Positions 9,097 through 18,383 of a stretch of 64,000 nt of DNA are shown here, one piece after another. The notes beneath the pieces are model-generated. The model searched no databases and was not told where the DNA came from. It saw nothing but the letters and a program-made list of their open reading frames with translations. The position numbers and the translations under genes were made by a program. This DNA comes from Spirosoma aureum (GTDB taxonomy: Bacteria; Bacteroidota; Bacteroidia; Cytophagales; Spirosomataceae). The stretch spans positions 1,820,501 through 1,884,500 of the forward strand of contig NZ_CP050063.1 in assembly GCF_011604685.1 (NCBI RefSeq), read 5' to 3'. Positions within the stretch are counted from its first letter, which is position 1; each line of letters begins with the position of its first letter.

Positions 9097-9504
9097 ATGA
9101 AAACCACAGTAAAAGAACTTCGCCTAATTCTTACCGTCGACAATCTGGATGAACTGATCAGTTTTTACCGGGATACGGTCGGGCTGGAAACATCGAAAGA
9201 ATGGCACGAAGAAGCCGGTAACGGTATTATTCTGGATGCGGGTCGGGCGTCACTTGAACTGATTGATGCCAAACACGCCGACCGAATCGATCAGATTGAA
9301 GTTGGCAAACGGGTATCAGGTCCAATACGACTGGCTTTGCGCGTGAGTGAACCGATCCCAGCCGCAACCGAGACACTCGTTGATGGCGGAGCTACGTCGG
9401 TTGCTCCGCCCACCACCGCGCCCTGGAGCGAAGTGTCCCGGGTTCAAGCACCTGATGGTATGCAGATTACATTATTTGCTACGTCGACGCTAGTGGACAA
9501 GTAA
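9097..9504 (+). CDS. VOC-family (glyoxalase/bleomycin-resistance-like) protein
   Basis: A 135-residue cytoplasmic protein of the vicinal oxygen chelate fold. The N-terminal module holds LRLILTVDNLDELISFYRD and GLETSKEW; the second module ends in VQAPDGMQITLF, a usual VOC ending. Proteins of this family bind a metal and act as glyoxalases, dioxygenases or antibiotic-binding proteins; which applies here cannot be told. An acidic metal ligand is present in SLELIDA. The ATG at 9097 is chosen because a full promoter covers 9032-9060. It has its own promoter, so it is probably independent of the efflux operon, and it ends at the strong terminator at 9541. Confidence 0.8.
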   Translation: MKTTVKELRLILTVDNLDELISFYRDTVGLETSKEWHEEAGNGIILDAGRASLELIDAKHADRIDQIEVGKRVSGPIRLALRVSEPIPAATETLVDGGATSVAPPTTAPWSEVSRVQAPDGMQITLFATSTLVDK

Positions 9505-9540
9505 CAGTAGCAAAAACTGTTAACACTACGGTCTGGAAGT

Positions 9541-9584
9541 GAGGTTCTGAGTGAGGTAATGGTAGGCTACTCACTCAGAACCTC
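9541..9584. terminator. Bidirectional terminator hairpin
   Basis: A perfect 15-bp stem (GAGGTTCTGAGTGAG and its complement) with a 14-nt loop is followed on the plus strand by a T-rich run. It sits between the VOC gene and the convergent beta-helix enzyme gene. Confidence 0.75.
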
Positions 9585-9598
9585 TCTTGTCTTTTTGT

Positions 9599-12025
9599 TT
9601 ATTTTCTGATTACTCGCTTGCTGGCCCGGACCCCCGTTTCGTTCAGCCAACTCACATAATACATACCCGACGGCCATACGCCTGTCGCAATGCGTACTGA
9701 CTTCTGGTTCAGCACCGGCATTCGTACCATCGACTGTCCCACGTTGTTGTATACCCGAATTTCAGTGTCACTTTCGTCTGCTTCGATGGTTAGTTCGCTC
9801 TCGAAGGGATTGGGATAAGCCAGGATGGTTTTGGCAACCTCTGATTCCTCTATCCAGCTCAACGCCTTACTGACATCGACGCGTGCTCCCGTTGTACCAT
9901 AATTGACAATGAGCATGGGCCGGTCATCGACATTACTTGCCTCACGGGAATGAAAGCCAGCATCACCTTTACTGTCGGCAACTGTGTTGGCCAGCCTCAG
10001 TGATACTTCCTGATTGCCGGCATTTAAGAGCCGCTGAAGAATATCCTTTACATCCCACTCCACAAAACCACTTGACACGCCCGACACGGTACTTATAAGG
10101 GAAGTGCTGGCTGGTCGATTAGACCAGATCAAGCCCGTTTCGGTCCAGAGATTGGTCGGTACAAACACCAATTGCCAGCGTGCGGAACTGACATTGGTAT
10201 TGGCGTATTTAATTTTCATCCGTAGCTTGGCTGAGCTAAAATTAGCCGCAATATCGTTGAGGTTAAACTTGAGGTATGTCTCGCGCTTATATCCCGACGA
10301 TGGATCGCCTTTTACAATCAAACTCTCTTCCGTGCCGTAATTGTTGTTGGCATAACTACCATCCCGGATGTAGGTATCAGCGATGGGAGCGACAGTGGTT
10401 GTAGGCGAGCTGGAACTGAGCGGAACCTCTATTTCGGTAATTGAGTTCTGGTCAGATCCTGCGTAAGTATGTCCGATTATCTTGACGTACTTGGCCTGTT
10501 TTACTGGAAACATAAAGCTTTCTAGATTGGCGGTTGTTCCATTACTTATCTTACCGGATAAAGCGGTCTCCCATGTTAATCCATCAAGAGAAGTTAGTAC
10601 ATCAAACTTATATTGGTGCAGGTTTCCCTCATAAAAGGCGACTTTGATGCTATTAATGGCACGTGCTTCATTCAGACACAAGACCAGATATTCGTTATCA
10701 CCTTTGGCTGCCCATCGCGTATTAAGATTATTGTCGGTTACATTGGCGGGTAGATTACCGTCGTTCGATGTGGCATAGACCGGGCATTCGCCAAACATAG
10801 GAAGGTTATAATATTCCAGCTGGGCTGTATAAAGGTCAGCTGGGTAGAGACGAGCCGGGGTGATTGTTTCGAACCAGTTACCTCGCGCATCCGGCGTTTC
10901 TGATGGGCGAATTGTTCGTACGCCGACGGCAACGTTGTTTCTGGATTTGTCTGGGTCTGAACTAGTCTCATACTGATCACAATACTGCATATCCCGCTGG
11001 GCATATAGATTCCAATACGTTGTCTGTAATGAAATGCCCGTAGGTTTTGCCTTACCACCTGACTCATAAGGGCGCGATCCTACACCCATGTCCAGATTGG
11101 TAAATAGGTTATTTCGCTGATCATGGTTGTGATGGTCGATACAAAGGTCTTTTCCCTTTCCGTTGTGAAATACGTTATATTTTGAATTTTTCCCTTCTAT
11201 CGACAGGTCATGCTGAAACTTTCCTTTTATCGTAAAACCCTGCAGTAAATTGTAGCCACCGTAGATGTTAACTCCATGGTGCCCCTGTTTGGTGGCTCCC
11301 CCCCTGATCGGGCCCTGGTCCAGCGTCCAGTTCTGAAGTGTAATATGATGACTGTCTGTTGCGATAAAAAGCCCCAGATCGCTCCCTGTTATGATAACAT
11401 TTCGTACCCAGCCATCATAAGCATTTTTCGAAAAACCAATCGCGTTATACCCTCGTTCATGGAAATTATGGCCTGCCCATGCATTATCCGGGAAAGTGAC
11501 AGTTAGATTCTCAATGCCCACATTTGAACACCCCTGTTGGAAACTAATTAGGGCCCCACTCCAGGACCACGAACTCTGATTGGTCGTCGTATTATAAAGT
11601 GGGTATAACTCCTCCAGCCCTTTGGGAAAAAGTAATTTGGTCGTTCCCTGCCCGGCTCCCCGGAGACAGATATTGCTTTTCTTGATTATCAGGCTATCGC
11701 TTAGCAAAAATGTGCCTGCCGGAATATAAACGGCACCTTCATTACCACACGCTTTAATGGCATTTCTGAAAGCAACGATATTGTCAGTCGTACCATCGCC
11801 AACGGCACCATAGTCGATTACATTTACCGATTGTACATAATCAGGAATAGGGGAAAGACCTTTCCGATAACCTGCTTCTGTGAAGTTCCGAATTCGGGCT
11901 GTATCCCGCGTTTCGCCCTTACGGCCCCAGAGTGTCGAATAGGTATCCCGCTGGGCATATACGTTGTTTTTTTCACAGAAAAGGGCAACTATAAGTACGG
12001 TGGTCAGATGAAATATTTGTTTCAT
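9599..12025 (-). CDS. Secreted beta-helix carbohydrate-active enzyme with type IX sorting domain
   Basis: An 808-residue modular exported protein. Signal peptide about 1-24. A pectate-lyase-superfamily right-handed beta-helix follows at about 65-415 (VIDYGAVGDGTTDN, VYIPAGTFLL, with many His/Asn-rich turns). Next come a discoidin/F5-8C-like domain (about 425-540), a DNRLRE/CBM96-like domain (about 548-705, ADTYIRDGSYANNNYG and RETYLKFNL), and a C-terminal type IX sorting domain (about 735-808, AYPNPFESELTI, VYNNVGQ). It is therefore expected outside the cell or on its surface. It likely acts on a polysaccharide, but whether it is a lyase or a hydrolase is not clear. A GH39 relic lies just upstream, hinting at a former sugar-degradation cluster. 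Confidence 0.8.
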   Translation of the reverse strand: MKQIFHLTTVLIVALFCEKNNVYAQRDTYSTLWGRKGETRDTARIRNFTEAGYRKGLSPIPDYVQSVNVIDYGAVGDGTTDNIVAFRNAIKACGNEGAVYIPAGTFLLSDSLIIKKSNICLRGAGQGTTKLLFPKGLEELYPLYNTTTNQSSWSWSGALISFQQGCSNVGIENLTVTFPDNAWAGHNFHERGYNAIGFSKNAYDGWVRNVIITGSDLGLFIATDSHHITLQNWTLDQGPIRGGATKQGHHGVNIYGGYNLLQGFTIKGKFQHDLSIEGKNSKYNVFHNGKGKDLCIDHHNHDQRNNLFTNLDMGVGSRPYESGGKAKPTGISLQTTYWNLYAQRDMQYCDQYETSSDPDKSRNNVAVGVRTIRPSETPDARGNWFETITPARLYPADLYTAQLEYYNLPMFGECPVYATSNDGNLPANVTDNNLNTRWAAKGDNEYLVLCLNEARAINSIKVAFYEGNLHQYKFDVLTSLDGLTWETALSGKISNGTTANLESFMFPVKQAKYVKIIGHTYAGSDQNSITEIEVPLSSSSPTTTVAPIADTYIRDGSYANNNYGTEESLIVKGDPSSGYKRETYLKFNLNDIAANFSSAKLRMKIKYANTNVSSARWQLVFVPTNLWTETGLIWSNRPASTSLISTVSGVSSGFVEWDVKDILQRLLNAGNQEVSLRLANTVADSKGDAGFHSREASNVDDRPMLIVNYGTTGARVDVSKALSWIEESEVAKTILAYPNPFESELTIEADESDTEIRVYNNVGQSMVRMPVLNQKSVRIATGVWPSGMYYVSWLNETGVRASKRVIRK

Positions 12026-12590
12026 AGTTATTTAGGGGGGTAGGAAAAAAAACTGCAGGTAATGTATTGTAGGCGAGGGGATTATGGCCATGATGGCCGG
12101 TAGGCTGTTCTATCGTGACACTCAACAGGATAAAGGCTAACCATAGCTCACAAATTATCGGGTCAATCAGTCGGTCGTTCTGCGAATTCAGTTTTAGTTT
12201 AAAAACAGAATTGCCTTTATCCATCAATAAAGTGGTGTTGTATATTTTGCCCGCAACTAGTTTTAGGTTAAGCCTAAAGCGATGTATAGAGTAACGCTTC
12301 GCCTGCATACTCCACGCTTTGCTTGTATCGATAAGAGCACCCATGTTTAGTATGGCCAAATGTGACACTGAGTAGTCTAAATTGGTTTATGACTAAATTT
12401 TCTTGTAAAGATAATAAAATAATAATTATTGTAACCTAATAATTTTATGTATTTATAAATACCTCATATCTATTGATTAGATAGGTGTTTGGTTCAACGG
12501 TTTGCCTGTACATAATTAGAAACCATCGTCTGCGGTTGCAGTGGCACCACACGGCGGACCGTGGCTCGAAGCGAAAGACCTGATTTTATT
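12026..12590. other. Gap with no supported gene
   Basis: This lies upstream of the beta-helix enzyme on the minus strand and upstream of the GH39 relic on the plus strand. It contains an AT-rich stretch (about 12395-12480). A 131-codon minus-strand frame overlaps the enzyme start but has no signal peptide or recognised domain. No exact TAnnTTTG box was found near 12025. Confidence 0.4.
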
Positions 12591-13140
12591 AATCAGAACC
12601 GTATCATTCTAGGCTTGCTTTGGGCTATCAATTGCTTCGCTCAGACCGCAGGCCATTTACCATTCAGGTCGCGAAAGATAAAGGCCTTCTCCGGCCAATT
12701 TTGGCGTGGTTCGGCTACGAGCAGCCGAACTATGTATACTAAATGGAAAATAAGGAGCGCTTCAGGCCGAAGGCTTGTAACTGAGCCCGGTTATGTGCAG
12801 GCGCATTGTCTGCTCGTAACGGGGGATGGTGTAGCCGCAATGAAGTGGGATCGACTAATGTCCATACCGAAGATGCTCATGGTAAACCCAAATATGGCTG
12901 GGCCATTTCGATAGGATTTTCGATATGTATATCAAGCGGGGTATGAAGTCGATTGCCCAGAAGGGTTTCATGACAGAAGCTTTATCATCGAAATCGCAGC
13001 TTTATAGCCACCATTAGAAACCCGGCGACAACTACAAAGACATTTTTAAACGTTGGGCCTACCCGCCGAAAGAGTACGCAAAATTTGTCACGCTGGTGCA
13101 TGAATGGGTAAAACACTCGATAGCCCTATATGACTATTAA
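12591..13140 (+). pseudogene. Decayed N-terminal part of a GH39 beta-xylosidase
   Basis: Pieces of a GH39 protein can be read in order across changing frames. A signal-peptide-like end FAQTAG comes first. Then LLRPILAWFGYEQPNYVY (12662-12739), YVQAHCLLVTGDGVAAMKW (12792-12848), STNVHTEDAHGKPKYGWA (from 12851), and FDRIFDMYIKRGMKSIAQ to KRWAYPPKEYAKF and VHEWVKHS (from 12907, with one internal TAG where Trp is expected in HHWKPG). At least three frameshifts and several stops interrupt it. The fragment ends at 13140 before the WEVWNEP region that carries the acid/base Glu, so it cannot encode an enzyme. The identification rests on remembered GH39 motifs and should be checked by translated search. 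Confidence 0.7.
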
Positions 13141-13156
13141 TGTAGTCGTTCATAGT

Positions 13157-13190
13157 TAAGCAATGAGGTGATCAATCACCTCATTGCTTA
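13157..13190. terminator. Terminator-like hairpin overlapping a stop codon
   Basis: A perfect 16-bp stem (TAAGCAATGAGGTGAT and its complement) with a 2-nt centre. It overlaps the last codons of the minus-strand ankyrin gene that ends at 13181. There is no strong T-run. Confidence 0.55.
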
Positions 13191-14179
13191 CTGCTCTGAG
13201 CCGCACGCAGTTTTTTCTTGAAAGCCGTGAAATCGGCTGGAGTATTACCGTTATCTGCATACAGATTCTCATAATGAACGATCACATTGTCGATTATGAA
13301 GCCTGTTGGTGTTTGATAGCGAAAATCTGCCCCACGTTCCAGCAATAGCTGACATACGTCCCACACCTGATTATTAGCGGCATAAAGTAAAGGTGAATAA
13401 TGACCCATCCATCCGTAATCGGGGTGGATGCTATTTGGATTGGCGCCGTGTTCCAGCAGCACTTTCACTTTTAAGAAGCGATCAGTTTCGTAATCGATAG
13501 TCGAAAAAAGGATGGGAGCGCCATAACTGTTATGAGCGTTTGGGTCAGCACCCTTTTTTAATAATAACTCAAGAACCGCTGCCGAGCCCTGCCGACTAAC
13601 CCAGATCTGAGTTGGAATACGGGCTGTATCGGCTGTTTGAGTCGTGGCTCCATTTGCCAGTAGTAACTCCATACAGCGCATGGCCTGTTCGGGATTTTCC
13701 TGTTCGGTAGCACGGAAGGTCGCGAAATCAAGCAGGGTTACATGATCCTTACCGCTTTCGTTAAGCCGTTGCCGAATGGGCGACTGGAGAAGCGTTTGCA
13801 GCCGGGGTAAGTCTTCTTTGGCAATGGCTGACGCGACGTCGAGCAGTGCCGCATCCTGGAAATAATATGAGCCATTGGCAATGGCTTCGTTTTTCTGCTT
13901 GTCTAAATACGCGAAGATCCGGTCAGAAACGAAGTTATACGATACAACCAGGAGGGGTAGCAGACCAACCGAAAATGCGGTTAGCTTCGACCAGCGGTAA
14001 GGAATGATATTTAGGCCAATAAGTACGGCCAGTAAAATACCGCCAAAGAAAATCAATCCTGTTTCCATACCGATTCCTGCCGCGTCGTTACCCCGACGGT
14101 TTATGTTAAAGAAAGAGAAAAGTAGAATGACACCGTAAAGGCATGCTAAAAGCCAATTACTGGTTGTGAGTGTTTTCAT
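13181..14179 (-). CDS. Ankyrin-repeat membrane protein
   Basis: A 332-residue protein with about three hydrophobic segments at the N-terminus (about 8-27, 37-56 and 62-84). An ankyrin repeat region follows from about 120 to 300 (LLDFATFRATE, CMELLLANGATTQTAD, AVLELLLKKGADPNAHNSYGAP, VKVLLEHGANPNSIHPDYG, CQLLLERGADFRY). The repeats probably face the cytoplasm or periplasm and bind a partner protein; the partner is unknown. TATTTTTG at 14188-14195 is a good promoter. It is divergent from the DUF3592 gene. No enzymatic motif is visible. Confidence 0.75.
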   Translation of the reverse strand: MKTLTTSNWLLACLYGVILLFSFFNINRRGNDAAGIGMETGLIFFGGILLAVLIGLNIIPYRWSKLTAFSVGLLPLLVVSYNFVSDRIFAYLDKQKNEAIANGSYYFQDAALLDVASAIAKEDLPRLQTLLQSPIRQRLNESGKDHVTLLDFATFRATEQENPEQAMRCMELLLANGATTQTADTARIPTQIWVSRQGSAAVLELLLKKGADPNAHNSYGAPILFSTIDYETDRFLKVKVLLEHGANPNSIHPDYGWMGHYSPLLYAANNQVWDVCQLLLERGADFRYQTPTGFIIDNVIVHYENLYADNGNTPADFTAFKKKLRAAQSSKQ

Positions 14180-14187
14180 GTGTACTG

Positions 14188-14195
14188 CAAAAATA
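14188..14195 (-). promoter_or_regulatory. Bacteroidota -7 box (TATTTTTG)
   Basis: Exact TAnnTTTG on the minus strand, 8 bp upstream of the ankyrin gene ATG at 14179. The -33 element is not clear. The leader would be very short. Confidence 0.4.
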
Positions 14196-14531
14196 GACAG
14201 CCTGGGGCGAACGCTTGTTTCCTTTTATACGGACATTCGCGACTGATCAAAAGTAGACACGGCGGATGGGCTTAGGCTAGTCCGAACCAACAACGGGTTG
14301 TTTTGAATGAATAACAGGTAGACGAAGAAGTACAGTTGGCGACGTTCGTTCAATAGCAGCGAATCAGCCCGATTAATGCTGCGATTGGCTCGTCAGAAAA
14401 CACATCAAAACGGCTGGATTAACCAGTTATCGGGAAAATTAACCAGTTATACATTCAGAACTGCCGATTAGTAAGTGAGACTAGGTTCGTCATCGACTGT
14501 GCTGCACTTTTGCTCATCCTCTTCAACCATT
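14196..14531. other. Divergent intergenic region, ankyrin gene / DUF3592 gene
   Basis: It holds the promoter region of both flanking genes. The main feature is the 13-bp direct repeat at 14418-14450, listed separately. A near-consensus -7 (CACTTTTG) lies at 14505-14512. No gene or RNA is seen. Confidence 0.4.
14418..14450 (+). promoter_or_regulatory. Perfect 13-bp direct repeat, period 20: candidate LytTR-type site
   Basis: ATTAACCAGTTAT occurs at 14418-14430 and 14438-14450, exactly 20 bp apart. The CAGTT core and the near-two-turn period resemble the repeats at 1404-1435 and 19467-19497. A near-consensus -7 (CACTTTTG, 14505-14512) lies 54 bp downstream. The likely target is the DUF3592 gene, though the ankyrin gene is divergent. 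Confidence 0.45.
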
Positions 14532-14999
14532 ATGGCAACGACAACGATCCTTCCGCTACTTATCGCCTTTGTTGGCTTATTCTTTGGGGGTTTATCAATT
14601 TTTATTGGCTGGTATCTTTGGTACGATGGGCGCGATCTGCGTAGCAACGGACTGACCGTTACGGCTACCATTCTGAAAAAATTCAGGAAAGATGATCAGG
14701 GAGCCTGGGGGAATCTGGAAAGCTATTATGCGCAATGCCAGTTTCATGATCCATCGGGGCAGCCTAAAGAAGTTGATGTTTATATGCGGTCGAAGTTATG
14801 GTATCAGGTAAGTGAAGGAGCAACGACCCAACTAACCTATGTGCCCAATGAATTAGATGAGCCTTTGCCCGGCTCACATTTCAACTGGCAGGTACGCGGA
14901 TTAGCCGGTATTGGTCTGATGGCTTTTGGTATGCTTTTGATTCTGGTGCTAACCTTTGGCGGCATTCAGGAGTGGCTAAGCTCGAATCACGCCTTCTGA
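14532..14999 (+). CDS. DUF3592 membrane protein
   Basis: A 155-residue inner-membrane protein with the DUF3592 layout. A membrane helix (about 5-28, LPLLIAFVGLFFGGLSIFIG) is followed by a soluble beta-rich domain (about 35-120, including LTVTATILKKF and the YVPNELDEPLPGSH stretch typical of the family) and a second helix (about 123-145). The ATG at 14532 is preferred to an in-frame GTG at 14475, as the hydrophobic segment begins right after it and the near-promoter at 14505 would lie inside the longer form. The function of DUF3592 is not known. The repeats at 14418-14450 suggest it is under specific control. Confidence 0.7.
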   Translation: MATTTILPLLIAFVGLFFGGLSIFIGWYLWYDGRDLRSNGLTVTATILKKFRKDDQGAWGNLESYYAQCQFHDPSGQPKEVDVYMRSKLWYQVSEGATTQLTYVPNELDEPLPGSHFNWQVRGLAGIGLMAFGMLLILVLTFGGIQEWLSSNHAF

Positions 15000-15049
15000 G
15001 GTTAGCTAAGTTTGGGAATGTCTAATCGCCGGATCATAGCATTACAGAA

Positions 15050-18000
15050 CTACTCCTGCCTGATCACTGGCAATTGAATAATCACCCGCGTACCCACAGG
15101 CTCATTGTTGTCATCGGTTTTGTCGATGACGACTACCCCCGATTCCTTACCGCTGCGTTGCGTGATCAGCTGTAAGCGCTCTTCGGTCACCTTAAGGCCA
15201 ACGCTTTTGTGAGCTGAAACGGTTTTGCTTTTCAACTCCTGCGCTTTTTGTCGACCAACCCCATCATCGTCCACAATGCATTCCAGATGATCGCCCTGGC
15301 GATTAATGCCGACTGTAATGGTTCCCCGGCTTCGTTTGTGGGCAATGCCGTGCAGGATCGCATTTTCAATATACGGCTGAATAATCATCGGTGGAATGGA
15401 TAGATTCTCCTGAGCCAGTGATGGATCGGTCGTTAAGGCAAAATCGAATTTACTGTTAAATCGCAGTTGTTCCAACTCCAGATAAAGCTGCAATTGCTCT
15501 ACCTCGCTACTAATGGTCACCCACTCCTGACGTGAATTGTCCAGTATCAGCCGCATGAGTCGGGCAAACTTAACCAGATATTTGTCTGCATTGTCGCTGT
15601 CATTTTGCAGGATAAACAAACGGATGGCATTCAGTGAGTTATAGAGGAAATGTGGATTCATTTGCGACCGTAATGCCTTCATTTCTGAAGCGGCAATTCG
15701 TTCGCGAAGTTCACTTTTTTCCTGTTGCTCGCTGGCAACGCGTTTCTCCCGCCATCGGGCAATGGTTACGGTTAATCCCAGTAATGTGCCTAGTGCAAGT
15801 AACCGAAACCACCACGTTTGCCAGAAAGGAGCCTGAATTGTCAGGGGTAACCGATAGCCTTCCCGATTCCATACACCGTCGTTGTTGGATGCTATGATAT
15901 GCAGGACATAATCGCCAGGAGGCACGTTCGTATAGCTGGCAAATGGTCTATTATTGGTCTGATTCCATCGTTCCTCAAAATTTTCGAGTCGGTAAGCATA
16001 CTGATTTCCATCCGAGTTGTCGAAACTAAGGGCGGCCATGTCGAACGAAAATGTATGTTGATTCGGCTCAAGATTGATCGCCTGAGGAGTCGCTAAAGAA
16101 CTGGTGAGTAGCTCCTGGTCATTGATTCGAAAAGACGTCAGGTATACAGGAGGAACAAACCGATTCAGTTTAATCTGGTCGGGTTGCAGGTATACTAATC
16201 CGCGCATCGCGCCAAAATAGAGCCGCCCGGTGGAGTCGCGAATCATCGATCCCGATTCAAACTCCGACGAAGGAATACCGTCTGCTTCGTCAAAAGCTGT
16301 GAATTGTAACCGACGGATATCAAGACACGCCAGCCCCCGGCTCGTGCTGATCCAAAGGCTGTCGCCGACTAAGTGAAGGGCTGCAATATCGTTTTTAGGT
16401 AATCCGTGTCGGGTGGTGTAGGTACTTAACTGCCGGGTGCGCTGGTTCAGACAAGTCAGCCCATTGTCGGTCCCCATCCATATCCGGCCATAACGATCTT
16501 CGACAAAATCGGTCACGCCCTCATCGGGAAGGCTATTGGGGTTATCGTCCTCGTGGGTATATTCGGCCAGTAGTTTCAGGTCCGGACTGATCTTGAGCAC
16601 GGGCCCAAGGCCACCTACCCATAGATTGTTTTCGTTATCGAGGTAAAGGGTATTGTAGTTTTTGCCTGGTAATTGCCTGATTCGTTCGTCGTTAAACTGA
16701 TTGCTGAACGTCTGGGTTTTCGGGTCATAAATCGTTAACTTCTCATTTGTACCGATAAAAACCCGGCCATCGGGGGCCTGAATGACATTGAATGTCTGGT
16801 GGCCTGCTACGAAATCCCGACGGGCTGGATTGAAAGCTGGATAAAGGGTTGGGTTTTCCGACGAGGGCAAACAACGGATGTGTTCAAATCGACTGGTCGT
16901 TGGGTTGAGCACATCGAGGCCGGTAGGTGTTCCGACCCACACGGGGCCTTTTCTGTCCGCCAGTATCGAATACGTCCAGTTGTTAGTAAGACTATGCGGG
17001 TCCTGTGGGTTATGTCGATAAAGGTGGTAAGTCCGGGTTTTAGGATTGACCCATAAAATGCCATCCCGTGTAGACACCCAGAGACAATTTTTTTGGTCCA
17101 TAGACAATCGACTCGCATCGAGCCCCAACGTTGAGGCTGGCCGATAACTAATGTCATCGAAGAGCGAGTTTATTTTATTGATGGTTGGGTTAAACCAGCT
17201 AACACCGGCATCATCGGTAGCAACCCATACCACACCACTCCGGTCTTCAAACAAGGCTTTCACAGAGTTGGAGACCAGACTTCTCGGATTGGTTTCATCA
17301 CTGACATAGGTTGAAAATAGATTTTTCTCGGGATCATAACGGTATAACCCTCCGGTGGCAACACCTGCCCACAATATGCCGGTCTTGGTCAGAAGAAGTG
17401 CCGTTATTTCCTGCTTGACGGGCGGCATCGGCAAATACCGGAACACGCCAGTGGTAGGATTGAGGACGGCAATGTGTCCTGTATGGGTCCCAATCAGTAT
17501 TTCTTTTGTTCGGGGGTTCTGGATCATCGCCGACACGTAATTATGCGGTAATGACCCCGCAGCAGAATCGCTATGGAGAAACGTTTTGAACTGTTTCGTT
17601 TTACGGTTGTAGGCATAAAGACCAAACTGACTGCCAACCCAAAGAGTAGGCCCATCGATCAACACCCGGCGAATTGAATTGGCAGCCTGCCGTGAGGTTG
17701 AATCGGCTGGCATAGGCAGTCGTATAGCTTTAGCTGTGACAGGGTTAAAAGCAACAATGCCACCGCTGGTTGCCACCCAAAAAAGACCATCTGAACTTTC
17801 TACAGCACCCCGAACCAGATTACAGCCGCTCCCCAGCGTGGCGAAGGAGTATCGTTGGAAGGACTGTTTATCGGGCAGAAACCGGTTTAAGCCTTTTTGG
17901 GTACCAACCCAGATCGTGCCGTTTCCGGATTTGAAAACGCTGCGTACAATGCGGTGCGATAAAGAATGTGGATTACCCGTCTGACGGCTATAATAAACAC

Positions 18001-18271
18001 AACGGATGCCATCGTAACGAACCAGGCCTGTGATCGTACCCAGCCACATGAAACCGAGACTGTCCTGAGTGATTGAGGTAGTATAATTCGTAGGTAACCC
18101 CTGGCGAAGGGTGAGCCGCTGAAATAATACCGTAGGCGACTGGCCCTGGGCGATGCCACTGCAAAGGATTAATAAGCCTAGTAACCATTGATTACGGCAC
18201 TGGTAGAGGCTACCCATCTGTTTATACTTACCCGCTTTTGTCGAACTGTTGCTTAGCTGACCAATATCCAT
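15050..18271 (-). CDS. Two-component sensor: ligand-binding propeller plus LytS-type histidine kinase
   Basis: A 1073-residue membrane sensor. Signal segment about 25-43 (WLLGLLILCSGIAQG). Two seven-bladed propellers of Reg_prop repeats fill about 50-700 (QDSLGFMWLGTITGLVRYDG, SGNGTIWVGTQKGLNRF). A Y_Y_Y domain follows at about 720-790 (YRLENFEERWNQTNNRPFASY), then a membrane helix near 800-820. The His_kinase domain with MNPHFLYNSLN (its likely phospho-His) precedes an HATPase domain (PYIENAILHG, DDDGVG). No fused receiver or AraC domain is present, unlike hybrid PUL sensors. Its kinase module closely resembles that of the GAF kinase at 19577, and the nearest response regulator is the LytTR protein at 20824. 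Probably a periplasmic sugar or envelope sensor. An alternative start lies at 18217. Confidence 0.88.
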   Translation of the reverse strand: MDIGQLSNSSTKAGKYKQMGSLYQCRNQWLLGLLILCSGIAQGQSPTVLFQRLTLRQGLPTNYTTSITQDSLGFMWLGTITGLVRYDGIRCVYYSRQTGNPHSLSHRIVRSVFKSGNGTIWVGTQKGLNRFLPDKQSFQRYSFATLGSGCNLVRGAVESSDGLFWVATSGGIVAFNPVTAKAIRLPMPADSTSRQAANSIRRVLIDGPTLWVGSQFGLYAYNRKTKQFKTFLHSDSAAGSLPHNYVSAMIQNPRTKEILIGTHTGHIAVLNPTTGVFRYLPMPPVKQEITALLLTKTGILWAGVATGGLYRYDPEKNLFSTYVSDETNPRSLVSNSVKALFEDRSGVVWVATDDAGVSWFNPTINKINSLFDDISYRPASTLGLDASRLSMDQKNCLWVSTRDGILWVNPKTRTYHLYRHNPQDPHSLTNNWTYSILADRKGPVWVGTPTGLDVLNPTTSRFEHIRCLPSSENPTLYPAFNPARRDFVAGHQTFNVIQAPDGRVFIGTNEKLTIYDPKTQTFSNQFNDERIRQLPGKNYNTLYLDNENNLWVGGLGPVLKISPDLKLLAEYTHEDDNPNSLPDEGVTDFVEDRYGRIWMGTDNGLTCLNQRTRQLSTYTTRHGLPKNDIAALHLVGDSLWISTSRGLACLDIRRLQFTAFDEADGIPSSEFESGSMIRDSTGRLYFGAMRGLVYLQPDQIKLNRFVPPVYLTSFRINDQELLTSSLATPQAINLEPNQHTFSFDMAALSFDNSDGNQYAYRLENFEERWNQTNNRPFASYTNVPPGDYVLHIIASNNDGVWNREGYRLPLTIQAPFWQTWWFRLLALGTLLGLTVTIARWREKRVASEQQEKSELRERIAASEMKALRSQMNPHFLYNSLNAIRLFILQNDSDNADKYLVKFARLMRLILDNSRQEWVTISSEVEQLQLYLELEQLRFNSKFDFALTTDPSLAQENLSIPPMIIQPYIENAILHGIAHKRSRGTITVGINRQGDHLECIVDDDGVGRQKAQELKSKTVSAHKSVGLKVTEERLQLITQRSGKESGVVVIDKTDDNNEPVGTRVIIQLPVIRQE

Positions 18272-18383
18272 ACAAGTACTCCCCTGTCGCAGCTATTATT
18301 AACTGACGAAGCGAATATAAACGCTATTTTACCGTAAATCGAGAATGGATTTTGTCGACCCTTGACGGAATAGGCTGATTCGT

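Noticed and set aside
11973..12368. Minus-strand frame of 131 codons overlapping the start of the beta-helix enzyme gene
   Set aside because: It overlaps the real gene start in another frame, has no signal peptide, domain or promoter, and its composition is like that of the AT-rich gap.
12561..12914. Plus-strand frame of 117 codons as an intact gene
   Set aside because: It crosses the GH39 relic in frames that change; only parts match the family, so it is a shadow of a pseudogene.
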